From assembly GCA_013138705.1 (NCBI GenBank), contig WTCF01000011.1:1-12211 (forward strand): 12,211 bases of DNA. Reading direction: 5' to 3'. The DNA is from Deltaproteobacteria bacterium. Lineage in GTDB: Bacteria > Desulfobacterota > Dissulfuribacteria > Dissulfuribacterales > UBA3076. How positions within the stretch are numbered: the stretch's first letter is position 1; every line of letters begins with the position of its first letter. This document shows, in pieces, positions 1-6,999 of this stretch. The translations under genes were made by a program, and so were the position numbers. The notes below the pieces were generated by a model. It was not told where the DNA came from and searched no databases. It saw only the letters and a program-made list of their open reading frames with translations.

Positions 1-370
1 TCTGGGCCAGGCATTTCAGATGATTGACGACATCCTTGATTATACTGCAGATGCCAGTGAGTTGGGAAAGGCCATTGGGACAGACCTTGCGGAGGGAAAA
101 ATTACACTGCCCCTTGTTGTGGCCATTGAGAAGGCATCTTCCAGAGAAAAAGAGATGTTATTACAGGTGCTCAGAGGTGGCAATCCCTCCGAGAAGGAAC
201 TTGTGTGGGTGAAGGATTTGCTGTCCGATACCGGGGGGTTGGATTATACGCGAAGTCGGGCAAAAGCCTTGGTTGGCTTGGCCTGTGAAGTTTTAGAGAC
301 ATTTGCTCCATTAGAGACAAAGGACTCACTCCATGGCCTTGCATGGTTTGTTTTAGAACGTCATAAGTGA
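1..370 (+). CDS. Polyprenyl diphosphate synthase, C-terminal part (5' end outside window)
   Basis: The reading frame is open from base 2, and the codons before the first ATG already encode family sequence (LGQAFQMIDDILDY), so the gene starts upstream of the window. IDDILDY is the second aspartate-rich motif (DDxxD) of trans-prenyl diphosphate synthases, which binds the Mg-diphosphate of isopentenyl diphosphate. It is followed by the usual GTDLAEGKITLPL block. The family makes the long all-trans isoprenoid tail of respiratory quinones (IspB/HepT type) or farnesyl/geranylgeranyl diphosphate. About 120 of the roughly 320 residues are present. The GK.GTDL.EGK.TLPL spacing and the short tail ending in ERHK fit the long-chain (octaprenyl/heptaprenyl) branch better than IspA, but product length cannot be read from this end. 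The next gene begins 10 bases downstream on the same strand, so they are probably co-transcribed. Confidence 0.93.
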   Translation, partial: LGQAFQMIDDILDYTADASELGKAIGTDLAEGKITLPLVVAIEKASSREKEMLLQVLRGGNPSEKELVWVKDLLSDTGGLDYTRSRAKALVGLACEVLETFAPLETKDSLHGLAWFVLERHK

Positions 371-380
371 GGTTAAGACA

Positions 381-1106
381 GTGCTGAAATCAACTGGGAT
401 TTTTTCCAAGAGTGCCTTAAAGAGCTTTATTCTCGCAGGGGGGGCAGGTGCTCTGGCTGCAGGCGCATATGAGATCTTTTGCCCCAGGGCCACCTTATGG
501 GGCAGGGTATTAACCCATGGTTCCAGAAATGTACGTGCAATAAGTCTCGTGTTTGATCAAAGCCCAAACCCGTTAACAGAGCCCATTTGCAAACGACTGC
601 ATGAGCTTGAGGTCCCAGCCACTTTTTTCATAGAAGGGAAGAGAGCCAGGAGTAATCCCAGGGCCATGCGTCTTCTGCAGTCCTTTGAGATAGGGATTCA
701 TGGAGAGACTTACAGATCGCTTATTTTTCAAAATAAAATAGAATTAAGGCAAATGCTCAAGCCCTGCCTGACACTGGCGGGCGACATCCAGGGAAGGGAT
801 GTCTGCTTTCTTATGCCGCCTCATGGATGGAAGGACCTTCGACTGGTAAGAATGGCAAGAGATCTGGGTCTTTTCGTAGTCAATCCATCCCTTAAGCTCA
901 GGTGGCGTGAGGGAGTCCTTTTAAATACTTCAGTTGAGCGTATTCTGACATATGTGGGTCCTGGTGACATAATTCTTGTGAAAAATGATCCTTTGAGATC
1001 GCCTTCTGAGCCCCTTTTTATTGAACTGCTCACATTGCTGGTTATTGGTCTCAAAGATAAGGGCCTCAGGATCTGGGGGCTAAGCCCTTTACTTCGTTGC
1101 CATTAA
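381..1106 (+). CDS. NodB-like polysaccharide deacetylase relative, catalytic motifs degenerate
   Basis: 241 residues from a GTG start that lies 10 bases after the preceding stop codon, with GAGGT about ten bases upstream. Residues 14-30 are a hydrophobic Ala/Gly-rich segment that could be a membrane anchor or signal. The rest has the NodB order: ISLVFDQSPNP (54-64) where the family has TFDDGP, the PATFFIEG strand (79-86), FEIGIHGETYR (102-112) where the family has the H(S/T)xxxH zinc motif, MPPHG (145-149) in place of RxPxG, and GDIILVKND (195-203) where the family has a Leu-His pair. The first Asp (D59) and first His (H107) survive, but the metal Asp is Gln, the second zinc His is Arg/Tyr, and the C-terminal His is lost. 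This looks like a pseudo-enzyme or a strongly diverged deacetylase of the cell envelope. Its place behind a prenyl synthase fits an isoprenoid-lipid or envelope context. Confidence 0.72.
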   Translation: MLKSTGIFSKSALKSFILAGGAGALAAGAYEIFCPRATLWGRVLTHGSRNVRAISLVFDQSPNPLTEPICKRLHELEVPATFFIEGKRARSNPRAMRLLQSFEIGIHGETYRSLIFQNKIELRQMLKPCLTLAGDIQGRDVCFLMPPHGWKDLRLVRMARDLGLFVVNPSLKLRWREGVLLNTSVERILTYVGPGDIILVKNDPLRSPSEPLFIELLTLLVIGLKDKGLRIWGLSPLLRCH

Positions 1107-1522
1107 TTGCATCGCTGATTTTCCATCCGCGTTTTCTCCTCCTCGCGCCTTGCCCTCGATTGAATTCCATGAATTTTTTCCCCGGCCCTAAGTCCGGGCA
1201 AATCATATTTTGCGACTATCCAATGGATTCCGGCTTTCGCCGGAATGACAGGCGCTCACACCCAATCGTCATTCCCGCGAAGGCGGGAATCCAGTGACTG
1301 GTACCCCTATTTCTCGGCAATGAGGACTGAGTAGACGTTCTCCTCTTTTAAATAATTTGTCCCTGTTTTTTAACTATTCCATAAAATTTTTCGATAAGAA
1401 AAAGAGGTTCTTCGATTGAGTATCGCGGAATCAACCAGGAAAATGAATTGTGGGCTTGACATTCATCCCGGCAACTTTGCAGCATTCATAATAAACCAAT
1501 CCACAAAAAGAACACAAATATA
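1107..1522. other. Intergenic region with a REP pair and an A/T-rich leader
   Basis: No convincing gene lies here. The first part is pyrimidine-rich and the REP-like inverted pair sits at 1224-1293. From 1340 on the DNA becomes A/T-rich, matching the histidine kinase gene that follows. A TTGACA hexamer at 1455-1460 could be a -35 element, but the best TATAAT-like match (CATAAT, about 1486-1491) is some 25 bases further on, too far for a standard sigma-70 promoter, so I do not call a promoter. No clear intrinsic terminator is visible after the preceding gene. Confidence 0.5.
1224..1293. repeat. REP-type inverted pair (two small hairpins in mirror orientation)
   Basis: Arm 1 (1224-1249) holds the hairpin ATTCCGGC-tttc-GCCGGAAT (1227-1246). 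Arm 2 (1268-1293) holds ATTCCCGC-gaag-GCGGGAAT (1271-1290). Arm 2 is the reverse complement of arm 1 except for a few compensated stem positions, so both hairpins keep perfect 8-bp stems. An 18-base spacer separates them. The arms begin TGGATTCC and end GGAATCCA. The GTCATTCCCGCGAAGGCGG form is a widespread intergenic repeat in Proteobacteria. Paired in this way it resembles a BIME, the product of REP-associated tyrosine transposases (RAYT). Confidence 0.85.
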
Positions 1523-3127
1523 ATGAATTTAAGTGCTCGGCAGGGACTTGGTTTACCCAAAATATTCATGATGGAAGGATTTACAAAATCCAGAGGGTGC
1601 CGGAGTGCTATATTGCTTTTTACAATATTTTTATGTATTGCAGGAGGTTATTACTTTAATTTTGTTACGAGAGCAAAAATTGATTATGCTGATGTTTACA
1701 CAGCTCAAGAGTTTAATACCCTCCTTAATTATTTCAGCTTACAGATTCTATATACCAACATATTCTATATCCCAATTATACTGACAGCTATATGGTATAG
1801 AAAAAAAGTCATCCCGCTGGCAGTTTTTTTAGGTTGTTTTCATATATATTTAGCATATTCTGCTCTTGGAACTCTTATAGTAGGAACCATTGAGAGGGCG
1901 GGAGTTTTCATATTATTAGCTTATGTTATCGCACTTATCAGCGAGGGAAAAGTTAAAGAAGAAATGAAAGTGCGAAAATCCGAGGAAAAATATCGTTCTC
2001 TCGTGGAATCTACAAGTGATTTAATCTACATAGTAGATAAAGAGTGTAAATATCTTTTTGTAAACGATATGTTGTTGTCTCAATTTGGCCTATTAAGGAG
2101 CCAAATTTTGGGCAAGACATTTGACGCATTTCATGCAACAGAAGAAACGAAAAATTTTGCCAAGAATGTAAATAGAGTTTTTGAAACTGGTACAACCACG
2201 GGCTATGAATCTTACAGCAAAAAATATGACAAATGGTTTATAAAAACGCTTGGTCCAATTAAAGAACCTGACACTAAGAATGTAATAGCTGTTTCGGTAA
2301 TATCAAAAAATATTACTGAGCGTAAGAAAGCAGAACAGGATTTAAAAAAGGCCTATAATGAACTCAAGGAAACCCATGATCAGTTAATACAGAATGAAAA
2401 AATGGCAGCTATAGGGCGTTTGACATCTGGAGTTGCTCATCAAATTAGAAATCCCCTGGGTATTATTTTGATGGGTGTAGAGTATCTTGATAATACTTTG
2501 TCAGAGAAAGATGAGCAATGTGCAGGATCTATTAAAATCATAAAACAGGCTGTAGGTAGGGCAAACAAAATTATTGTTGATATTCTACAATTTTCAAGAA
2601 AGGCCGAACTTAAATTTGAATCTGTAGATATTTGTGAATTATTAGATAACACAATAAACTTGGTTGAGCGTAGTGAGAATTTGAAAAATATAAAAATAAA
2701 CCGAAATTATCCAAAAGAACCAGTAAAATGTAAAGCCGACAAGAACATGCTTCAGCAGGTAGTTGTTAATCTATTGAACAATGCTGTCGATACCATACAA
2801 GAGAGAGGCGAGATTAAAGTAAATGTCTTTTGTAAGTTAGCATCGAAGTTAAACAATAAAGTAGGCAGGAGAGGGGATGATTACTTTAAGATAGGTGATA
2901 AGATGGCTGTGGTTGAAATTGAGGATACCGGCGAGGGCATTCCTGAAGATTTGTTACTGAAAATATTTGAGCCTTTTTTCACTACAAAGGACGCAGAAAA
3001 GGGGACGGGTCTTGGTCTCAGCTTGGCACATTTAATTATAGATAGGCATAAGGGATCTATTGAAGTAGAGAGCGAGGTAAATAAAGGCACAAAGTTTATT
3101 ATTAATCTGCAATTAGGAAACAATTAG
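1523..3127 (+). CDS. Membrane-bound PAS sensor histidine kinase
   Basis: 534 residues. The N-terminus has four hydrophobic segments (about 28-48, 70-92, 95-121 and 124-141), so the input module is in the membrane with little periplasmic sequence. A PAS domain follows (about 155-265; EEKYRSLVESTSDLIYIVD), ending in the PAC-like ISKNITERKKAE, then a short coiled coil (268-292). The dimerisation/phosphotransfer box is MAAIGRLTSGVAHQIRNPLG, with phospho-acceptor H306. The ATPase domain shows the N box NLLNNAVD (416-423), G1 DTGEGIPE (468-475), F box EPFFTTK (483-489) and G2 GTGLGLS (494-500). All catalytic motifs are intact. The first ATG has no good Shine-Dalgarno sequence. ATGs at 1568/1571 are alternative starts that keep every domain. 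The gene is clearly more A/T-rich than its neighbours, which suggests transfer. Its partner regulator, 16 bases downstream, is truncated. The signal cannot be deduced. Confidence 0.92.
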   Translation: MNLSARQGLGLPKIFMMEGFTKSRGCRSAILLFTIFLCIAGGYYFNFVTRAKIDYADVYTAQEFNTLLNYFSLQILYTNIFYIPIILTAIWYRKKVIPLAVFLGCFHIYLAYSALGTLIVGTIERAGVFILLAYVIALISEGKVKEEMKVRKSEEKYRSLVESTSDLIYIVDKECKYLFVNDMLLSQFGLLRSQILGKTFDAFHATEETKNFAKNVNRVFETGTTTGYESYSKKYDKWFIKTLGPIKEPDTKNVIAVSVISKNITERKKAEQDLKKAYNELKETHDQLIQNEKMAAIGRLTSGVAHQIRNPLGIILMGVEYLDNTLSEKDEQCAGSIKIIKQAVGRANKIIVDILQFSRKAELKFESVDICELLDNTINLVERSENLKNIKINRNYPKEPVKCKADKNMLQQVVVNLLNNAVDTIQERGEIKVNVFCKLASKLNNKVGRRGDDYFKIGDKMAVVEIEDTGEGIPEDLLLKIFEPFFTTKDAEKGTGLGLSLAHLIIDRHKGSIEVESEVNKGTKFIINLQLGNN

Positions 3128-3143
3128 GTCAAAGGGAAACAAT

Positions 3144-3290
3144 ATGGCGGAAAAGAAGAGGATATTATTAATCGATGATGAAAAGGATTTATGTTTCTTT
3201 TTGAAAGCCAATTTAGAGAATACCGGAGAGTTTGATGTGCTCGTAAGTACCAGGGGTGATAAAGGTATTGGAAACATGAACCCGGGTTGA
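3144..3290 (+). pseudogene. Response regulator receiver domain, truncated after about 43 residues
   Basis: The ATG has AAAGGG about nine bases upstream and starts 16 bases after the kinase stop, the usual kinase-regulator spacing. The product opens as a receiver domain: MAEKKRILLIDDEKDL contains beta-1 and the acidic pair (D11, D12) that binds Mg. The helix FFLKANLENTGEF and strand DVLVST then follow. At residue 43 the similarity stops abruptly and the frame reads GNMNPG and a stop. The phospho-acceptor Asp (expected near residue 55), the Thr/Ser and Lys of the active site and any output domain are absent, and none appears in the other two frames downstream. I read this as a regulator broken by deletion or insertion at about 3270, not as a genuine small protein. 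It would leave the kinase without its cognate partner here. Confidence 0.85.
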
Positions 3291-3357
3291 ACTTAGGGCT
3301 TCGCCCCAGGCCCTTTGGCCCGGGAGGGTCAGTATGATTACCAAAATGCATATCTGC
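3291..3357. other. GC-rich junction with small hairpins between convergent genes
   Basis: This short stretch contrasts with the A/T-rich kinase DNA. It carries GGGCTTCGCCC (3296-3306), a small hairpin, and GGCCCTTTGGCC (3310-3320), a second one, preceded by the palindrome AACCCGGGTT (3279-3288) that supplies the premature stop of the regulator fragment. It lies between convergent genes and could help end transcription, but there is no U-run on either side. It may also be the scar of whatever removed the rest of the regulator. Confidence 0.4.
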
Positions 3358-4104
3358 TTAAGAAGATTGAAAGCATAGTCTTTTCAAGTTCAAAATCATG
3401 CCGACTCCGGCGATTGTTGTACCATAGAGATAAAGTGGCTTTTGATATTTGTCTGAAAGAGAAATCAATTGAGACAGGGAATCATTTACTATTGTTGAGC
3501 CTGTCGCCAGGATGACGTCACAGGCCTTAAAGAGTTCTTCTGTCATTTCTTTGCCATCCCAGATAGACACCCCATATTTTATTCTATTAATATTATCTCT
3601 ATCAAGGTCTGTTACTTTCAGATTTTCCGCAGATAACCTGCTGGAGAAATTATCTATTATTGCAGGCTGGAAGCCAACGATTCCGATCCTGACATCAGAA
3701 CCGTATTTATCGATGATTACTCTGACCATTTCCTTGGCGCATAATTCAGGCTCCTTGTCCTTGCAGTGAATAGTGCCGTTAACTATACCCGCGTATCGCA
3801 TCAGCGCGTTCAGCGTAGCGACGAAGAGCGCTCTCTCGCCGTTATCCATTAATCTTAATTTGAGTATTTCCTTGAGTTTGCCCCTGAAAGACCTTGGGAT
3901 GTCAGTGAAGGCCTGTCCCAAGGCTTTTTTGAAATCCGCCTGGATTAAAGACTCCTTGCCTTGAAGCAGAGGGAAATCCTTCCTTTCTGTCTTGCCTATG
4001 GCTTCTTCAGGTGTCAGGATTTTCGCCGTGATATTCACTTCACTTTCCATGAGACCATTTTCTGCAGCTATATCATTCAGCGCTTTTTTCAATTCTGCGT
4101 ACAT
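3358..4104 (-). CDS. DUF364 family protein (putative heavy-metal chelation, with N-terminal DUF4213 region)
   Basis: 248 residues; the ATG at 4104 is preceded by GGGAAAAGGCAAAAGGGAA, a purine-rich ribosome-binding region. Residues about 1-100 match the N-terminal helper region of the family (DUF4213), including the NGERALFVATLNALMRY block. The linker has HCKDKEPELC (113-122), with two cysteines and a histidine typical of the family. The C-terminal half is Rossmann-like: RIGIVGFQPAIIDNF (139-153), KVTDLDRDNI (163-172), then the hallmark ILATGSTIVNDSL (198-210) and a C-terminal LYGTTIAG (226-233). Members resemble SAM or metal/cofactor-binding proteins and are often found near metal or cofactor genes in anaerobes. 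The name 'heavy-metal chelation' is a structure-based guess for the family and is not proven. Length and ends are as expected, so the gene is intact. It converges on the truncated regulator. Confidence 0.85.
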   Translation of the reverse strand: MYAELKKALNDIAAENGLMESEVNITAKILTPEEAIGKTERKDFPLLQGKESLIQADFKKALGQAFTDIPRSFRGKLKEILKLRLMDNGERALFVATLNALMRYAGIVNGTIHCKDKEPELCAKEMVRVIIDKYGSDVRIGIVGFQPAIIDNFSSRLSAENLKVTDLDRDNINRIKYGVSIWDGKEMTEELFKACDVILATGSTIVNDSLSQLISLSDKYQKPLYLYGTTIAGVGMILNLKRLCFQSS

Positions 4105-4176
4105 TTCCCTTTTGCCTTTTCCCTTTCACTTAACGTTCACTATCAGTGTCATAAGTCTGTTTCTTCATCTTTTCCC

Positions 4177-4218
4177 ATTCAACATTCGATGTTGGACGTT
4201 CGATGTTCGATGTTCATT
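4177..4218. repeat. Tandem heptad array (RTTCGAT type), six units
   Basis: Six consecutive 7-base units: ATTCAAC, ATTCGAT, GTTGGAC, GTTCGAT, GTTCGAT, GTTCATT. It lies in the 273-base gap between the divergent DUF364 and purD-purE genes. Arrays built on the same RTTCRNN theme recur at four other intergenic places in this window, so this is one locus of a dispersed repeat family. Confidence 0.8.
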
Positions 4219-4377
4219 AGTCCATCCGGTGCTTACTCAGGCATTATACCACGTAGATTGTGAATGTCTCGAAAGTCAGGCATTTTAAGATCATCAGAAC
4301 AGGCGTTGACACCTTTACATCAGATGGTAGGTTGAGCCTTCCTTGTTCTGAGAATAAACATGGGGGAGAAGGAGATT

Positions 4378-6183
4378 ATGGATAAGAAAAAAATATTAGT
4401 CGTAGGTTCCGGAGGACGCGAACACGTTCTTTGCTGGAAGCTGGCGTCCAGTCCCAGAATTTCCAGAGTATTCTGTGCTCCCGGAAATGCCGGCATAAGT
4501 CAACATGCCGTCTGTGTACCTTTAAAGGTCTCTGACATTAATGGTCTTGTATCATTTGTCAAAAAGGAGGGTATCGATATAACCTTAGTAGGCCCGGAAG
4601 CCCCTCTGGCTGAAGGTCTGGTAGACAGATTCAACGAACAGGGACTTGCAGTATTCGGACCCACTAAAGCGGCTGCTGAGATCGAGGCAAGTAAGGTATT
4701 TTCAAAAGACTTACTCACTGAGGCAGGTATACGAACAGGGGCCTACAGGGTCTTTACCGAGCCGGATGCCGCCTTTGATTATATCAAGAACGTAGTTGGA
4801 GTGCCCATTGCAATAAAGGCAGACGGGCTGGCAGCCGGCAAGGGGGTGTTGCTCGCTCATTCCCTGGCTGAGGCGGAGGAGGCAATAGATCTCATTCTTT
4901 GCAAAAAGGCCTTTGGTGAAGCGGGCAATCGTCTGATAGTAGAGGAATTTCTCACTGGGGAAGAAGCCTCCTTCATGGCTATAACCGACGGAACAACTGT
5001 CCTTCCTCTTGCCACTTCCCAGGACCATAAGCCCGTATTTGATAATGACCAGGGGCCTAATACCGGCGGTATGGGTGCTTACTCCCCAGCCCCGGTGGTA
5101 AACAGCGGTCTGTTTGACAATATCATGGATACGGTTATGAGGCCCACTGTGGAAGCCATGGCAAGGGCAAAAAGGCCCTATCAGGGAGTGCTTTATGGTG
5201 GCCTAATAATTAAAGACGGTATGTTTGAGGTCTTGGAATTTAACTGCCGGTTCGGTGATCCTGAGGCCCAGCCGATCCTGATGCGACTCCGCACTGACCT
5301 GATGGAGATATTTGAGGCAGCAATTGAAGGCAGGCTGAATGAAGTCAAACTTGAGTGGGATCCAAGGGCTGCTGTTTGCGTTGTCCTGGCCTCCGGAGGT
5401 TATCCTGGAAGCTATGAGACAGGCAAGGTCATCCACGGTCTTGAAAAAGTGGCTGAGATGCAGGACGTAATGGTTTTTCACGCAGGGACCGCCAAGGATG
5501 GAGACCGATTCGTCACATCCGGCGGAAGAGTCCTTGGGGTTACTGCACTTGGGAATACCGTTTCAGAGGCAATAGACCTTGTATATGAAGCAGTTGGACA
5601 AATCTCCTGGGAGGGGATGCACTATAGAAGGGATATTGGTCAAAAGGCCCTCAGATACACGTCCGGTGCGACCAGCACGCCGGTTTCCCCGTATTCCGGC
5701 AGCTCTGCCAAGGTTGGCATTGTCATGGGAAGCCTCAGTGACAAGGAGGTTATGGAAGCGGCCCGGGATATTCTGAATGAGTTTGATATTGCATGTGAGT
5801 TGAGGGTTGCCTCAGCCCATCGCTCCCCGGAACTTACTGCATCATATGCCAGGGAGGCAGAAACCAGAGGAATAAAGGTCTTGATTGCCGGCGCCGGAAT
5901 GGCCGCACATCTGGCCGGCAGCCTGGCAGCTAATACGATCCTTCCTGTAATAGGGGTGCCGGTGGACAGTTCGGCTTTGAATGGACTTGATGCCTTGCTT
6001 TCCACTGCCCAGATGCCCCCTGGTGTCCCGGTTGCAACCATGGCAATAGGAGAAGCCGGGGCAAAAAATGCCGCCTTGTTGGCACTTCAGATCCTGGCAC
6101 TGGAAGACCGGGACCTTGCAAGGAAGTTGAAGGAATACAGAAAGGCCCAGGCAAAAAAGATAGAAGAACTTAATAGATTCTAA
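4378..6183 (+). CDS. purD-purE: Fused PurD-PurE: GAR synthetase plus N5-CAIR mutase
   Basis: One 601-residue protein that joins two steps of IMP synthesis. Residues 1 to about 430 are phosphoribosylamine-glycine ligase (PurD): GSGGREH (10-16) in the N domain, GPEAPLAEGL (72-81), the ATP-grasp loop KADGLAAGKGV (147-157), DNDQGPNTGGMGAYSPAP (222-239) and the metal site EFNCRFGDPEAQ (287-298). After a short Ser/Pro/Thr-rich linker (about 430-444), residues 445-601 are a complete class I PurE: GIVMGSLSD (447-455), SAHRSP with the catalytic His (479-484), AGAGMAAHLAG (504-514), and the QMPPGVPVATMAIGEAGAKNAA block. The start at 4378 is chosen because GGGGGAG (4362-4368) and AAGGAG (4369-4374) lie just upstream. 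An in-frame ATG at 4360 has no such site. A TTGACA at 4306-4311 might be a -35 element but has only a poor -10. No purK is seen. Confidence 0.96.
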   Translation: MDKKKILVVGSGGREHVLCWKLASSPRISRVFCAPGNAGISQHAVCVPLKVSDINGLVSFVKKEGIDITLVGPEAPLAEGLVDRFNEQGLAVFGPTKAAAEIEASKVFSKDLLTEAGIRTGAYRVFTEPDAAFDYIKNVVGVPIAIKADGLAAGKGVLLAHSLAEAEEAIDLILCKKAFGEAGNRLIVEEFLTGEEASFMAITDGTTVLPLATSQDHKPVFDNDQGPNTGGMGAYSPAPVVNSGLFDNIMDTVMRPTVEAMARAKRPYQGVLYGGLIIKDGMFEVLEFNCRFGDPEAQPILMRLRTDLMEIFEAAIEGRLNEVKLEWDPRAAVCVVLASGGYPGSYETGKVIHGLEKVAEMQDVMVFHAGTAKDGDRFVTSGGRVLGVTALGNTVSEAIDLVYEAVGQISWEGMHYRRDIGQKALRYTSGATSTPVSPYSGSSAKVGIVMGSLSDKEVMEAARDILNEFDIACELRVASAHRSPELTASYAREAETRGIKVLIAGAGMAAHLAGSLAANTILPVIGVPVDSSALNGLDALLSTAQMPPGVPVATMAIGEAGAKNAALLALQILALEDRDLARKLKEYRKAQAKKIEELNRF

Positions 6184-6186
6184 TTT

Positions 6187-6222
6187 AGGAATTGAGGGTT
6201 GGTTGTTAATTCCTTAATTTAT
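6187..6222 (+). terminator. Weak possible terminator after purD-purE
   Basis: AGGAATT (6187-6193) and AATTCCT (6208-6214) form a 7-bp stem with a 14-base loop, followed by TAATTTATTT. The stem is A/T-rich and the loop is long, so termination would be weak. The placement, four bases after the stop codon, is the main argument. Confidence 0.35.
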
Positions 6223-6272
6223 TTCGAGCTGTATGGACCTGAGCAGGCAGCTGGCTTCCAGGCTTTGTGTGA

Positions 6273-6614
6273 CTACTCGAAATACTTTTCTTCCACTGAT
6301 ATGCCCGCAGTACTCAAGCGTTTATAGTCTGCCTTGAGACGGTCATTTGCGATGGCGCGATTGCTATGAGCAACATCCACGGACGCGGTGGGTAAGACCG
6401 TGACATAATTCTTGCTAACTGAATAAGTCATGCCTTCTGCATGAAAACGATATGCAGCATTGAGCAAGAAAGCCTCCTGGTCTTCGGTTATTCCTGCCTC
6501 CGGATGTATCTTTAGACTAATAGGTATCTTGTGGAGGACAACATCTCCCTCCATCTTCTTTCCTTCTTGGGCCATCTGAATCAAGTCTTCAAGACGACAA
6601 GTAATAGGGATCAT
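6273..6614 (-). CDS. Hypothetical protein, 113 residues
   Basis: I do not recognise this family. The gene is supported by a strong ribosome-binding site on the minus strand (GAGGAG, 9 bases before the ATG at 6614), by coding-like amino-acid composition and by the lack of any better frame. The product is soluble, with no signal peptide or membrane segment and one cysteine (C6). The N-terminal half is mixed alpha/beta (PITCRLEDLIQMAQEGKKM, then VVLHKIPISLKIHPEAGIT). The middle AFLLNAAYRFHAEGMTYSVS and the C-terminal helix NRAIANDRLKADYKRLSTAG suggest a compact helical domain. It stands alone between the convergent purD-purE gene and an intron remnant. An A/T palindrome overlaps the expected promoter and may control it. 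Confidence 0.72.
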   Translation of the reverse strand: MIPITCRLEDLIQMAQEGKKMEGDVVLHKIPISLKIHPEAGITEDQEAFLLNAAYRFHAEGMTYSVSKNYVTVLPTASVDVAHSNRAIANDRLKADYKRLSTAGISVEEKYFE

Positions 6615-6638
6615 AGGTCTTTTCTCCTCTCCGTAATA

Positions 6639-6680
6639 GGTATATTTTGAAAAAGTAATTATTATTAAAATAATAATTAC
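6639..6680 (-). promoter_or_regulatory. Perfect A/T palindrome overlapping the probable promoter of the 6273-6614 gene
   Basis: Positions 6655-6680 are a perfect inverted repeat, GTAATTATTATT followed by AA and AATAATAATTAC (12-bp arms). On the minus strand it lies 41 bases upstream of the ATG and just upstream of a TATACC hexamer (6639-6644), which would be the -10 element, so the palindrome covers roughly -23 to -48. That is a classical repressor-operator position. Read as RNA it is followed by UUUUU on the minus strand, so a weak terminator is possible, but an all-A/U stem would be a poor one. The regulator is not identifiable. Confidence 0.5.
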
Positions 6681-6999
6681 TGATTACAGCCAGTCAATCA
6701 GAAATTGAAGAAAGTTCCCCTTAGGACCCGTAAAGGAATAAATCGTTGGAATTTGCGCTCAGATTTAGGTCAGGATTATGTATGGACGTTTCAGTCTTAC
6801 GGCTTCTCCAAAGCTTGTCGCTGAGCAATTCCGGCTTGCCTTGAGCCGATGCTCAACCAGCCGAACCGCCGTGTACGGACCAATACGCAAGGTGATGTGA
6901 CAGGGAAAGGCCCGTGAGGTCCCATCCCTGTCGATTGATGACCGCAGATAGCTTTCCGCAACTACCGTTTATTTCGTGACAGACCTTTATGGTCAGCAA
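6681..6999. other. Intergenic region holding a group II intron remnant
   Basis: No gene is supported here. The stretch 6681-6780 shows nothing I can interpret. From about 6810 onward it resembles the last part of a group II intron (listed separately at 6862-6936). From 6937 to the cbiK stop I see nothing specific, and there is no clear terminator for cbiK on the minus strand. Confidence 0.5.
6862..6936 (+). mobile_element. Degenerate 3' end of a group II intron (domains V-VI)
   Basis: The string CCGAACCGCCGTGTACGGACC (split here as 6861-6870 and 6871-6881) followed by AATACGCAAGGTGATGTG has the layout of a bacterial group II intron domain V. Next comes a domain VI-like hairpin, GACAGGGA (6899-6906) paired with TCCCTGTC (6925-6932), and a terminal CGATT. 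The intact intron at 10418-11450 has the same order (GAACCGCC, a GGTGTG-type joint, a stem, CCCGATT). In this copy several domain V pairs are broken (CCGCCGT against CAAGGTGA has two mismatches), so it should be inactive. Nothing upstream looks like a reverse transcriptase or domain I, so only the 3' tail remains. A 5'-truncated insertion followed by decay is the simplest reading. Confidence 0.62.

Noticed and set aside
1097..1297. Plus-strand open frame of 66 codons after the deacetylase-like gene
   Set aside because: It overlaps the previous gene end, has no ribosome-binding site, and its second half is simply the translated REP pair.
4306..4333. Sigma-70 promoter for purD-purE
   Set aside because: TTGACA is perfect, but the -10 candidate TAGGTT matches only three of six bases, so I mention it in the gene entry but do not call it.
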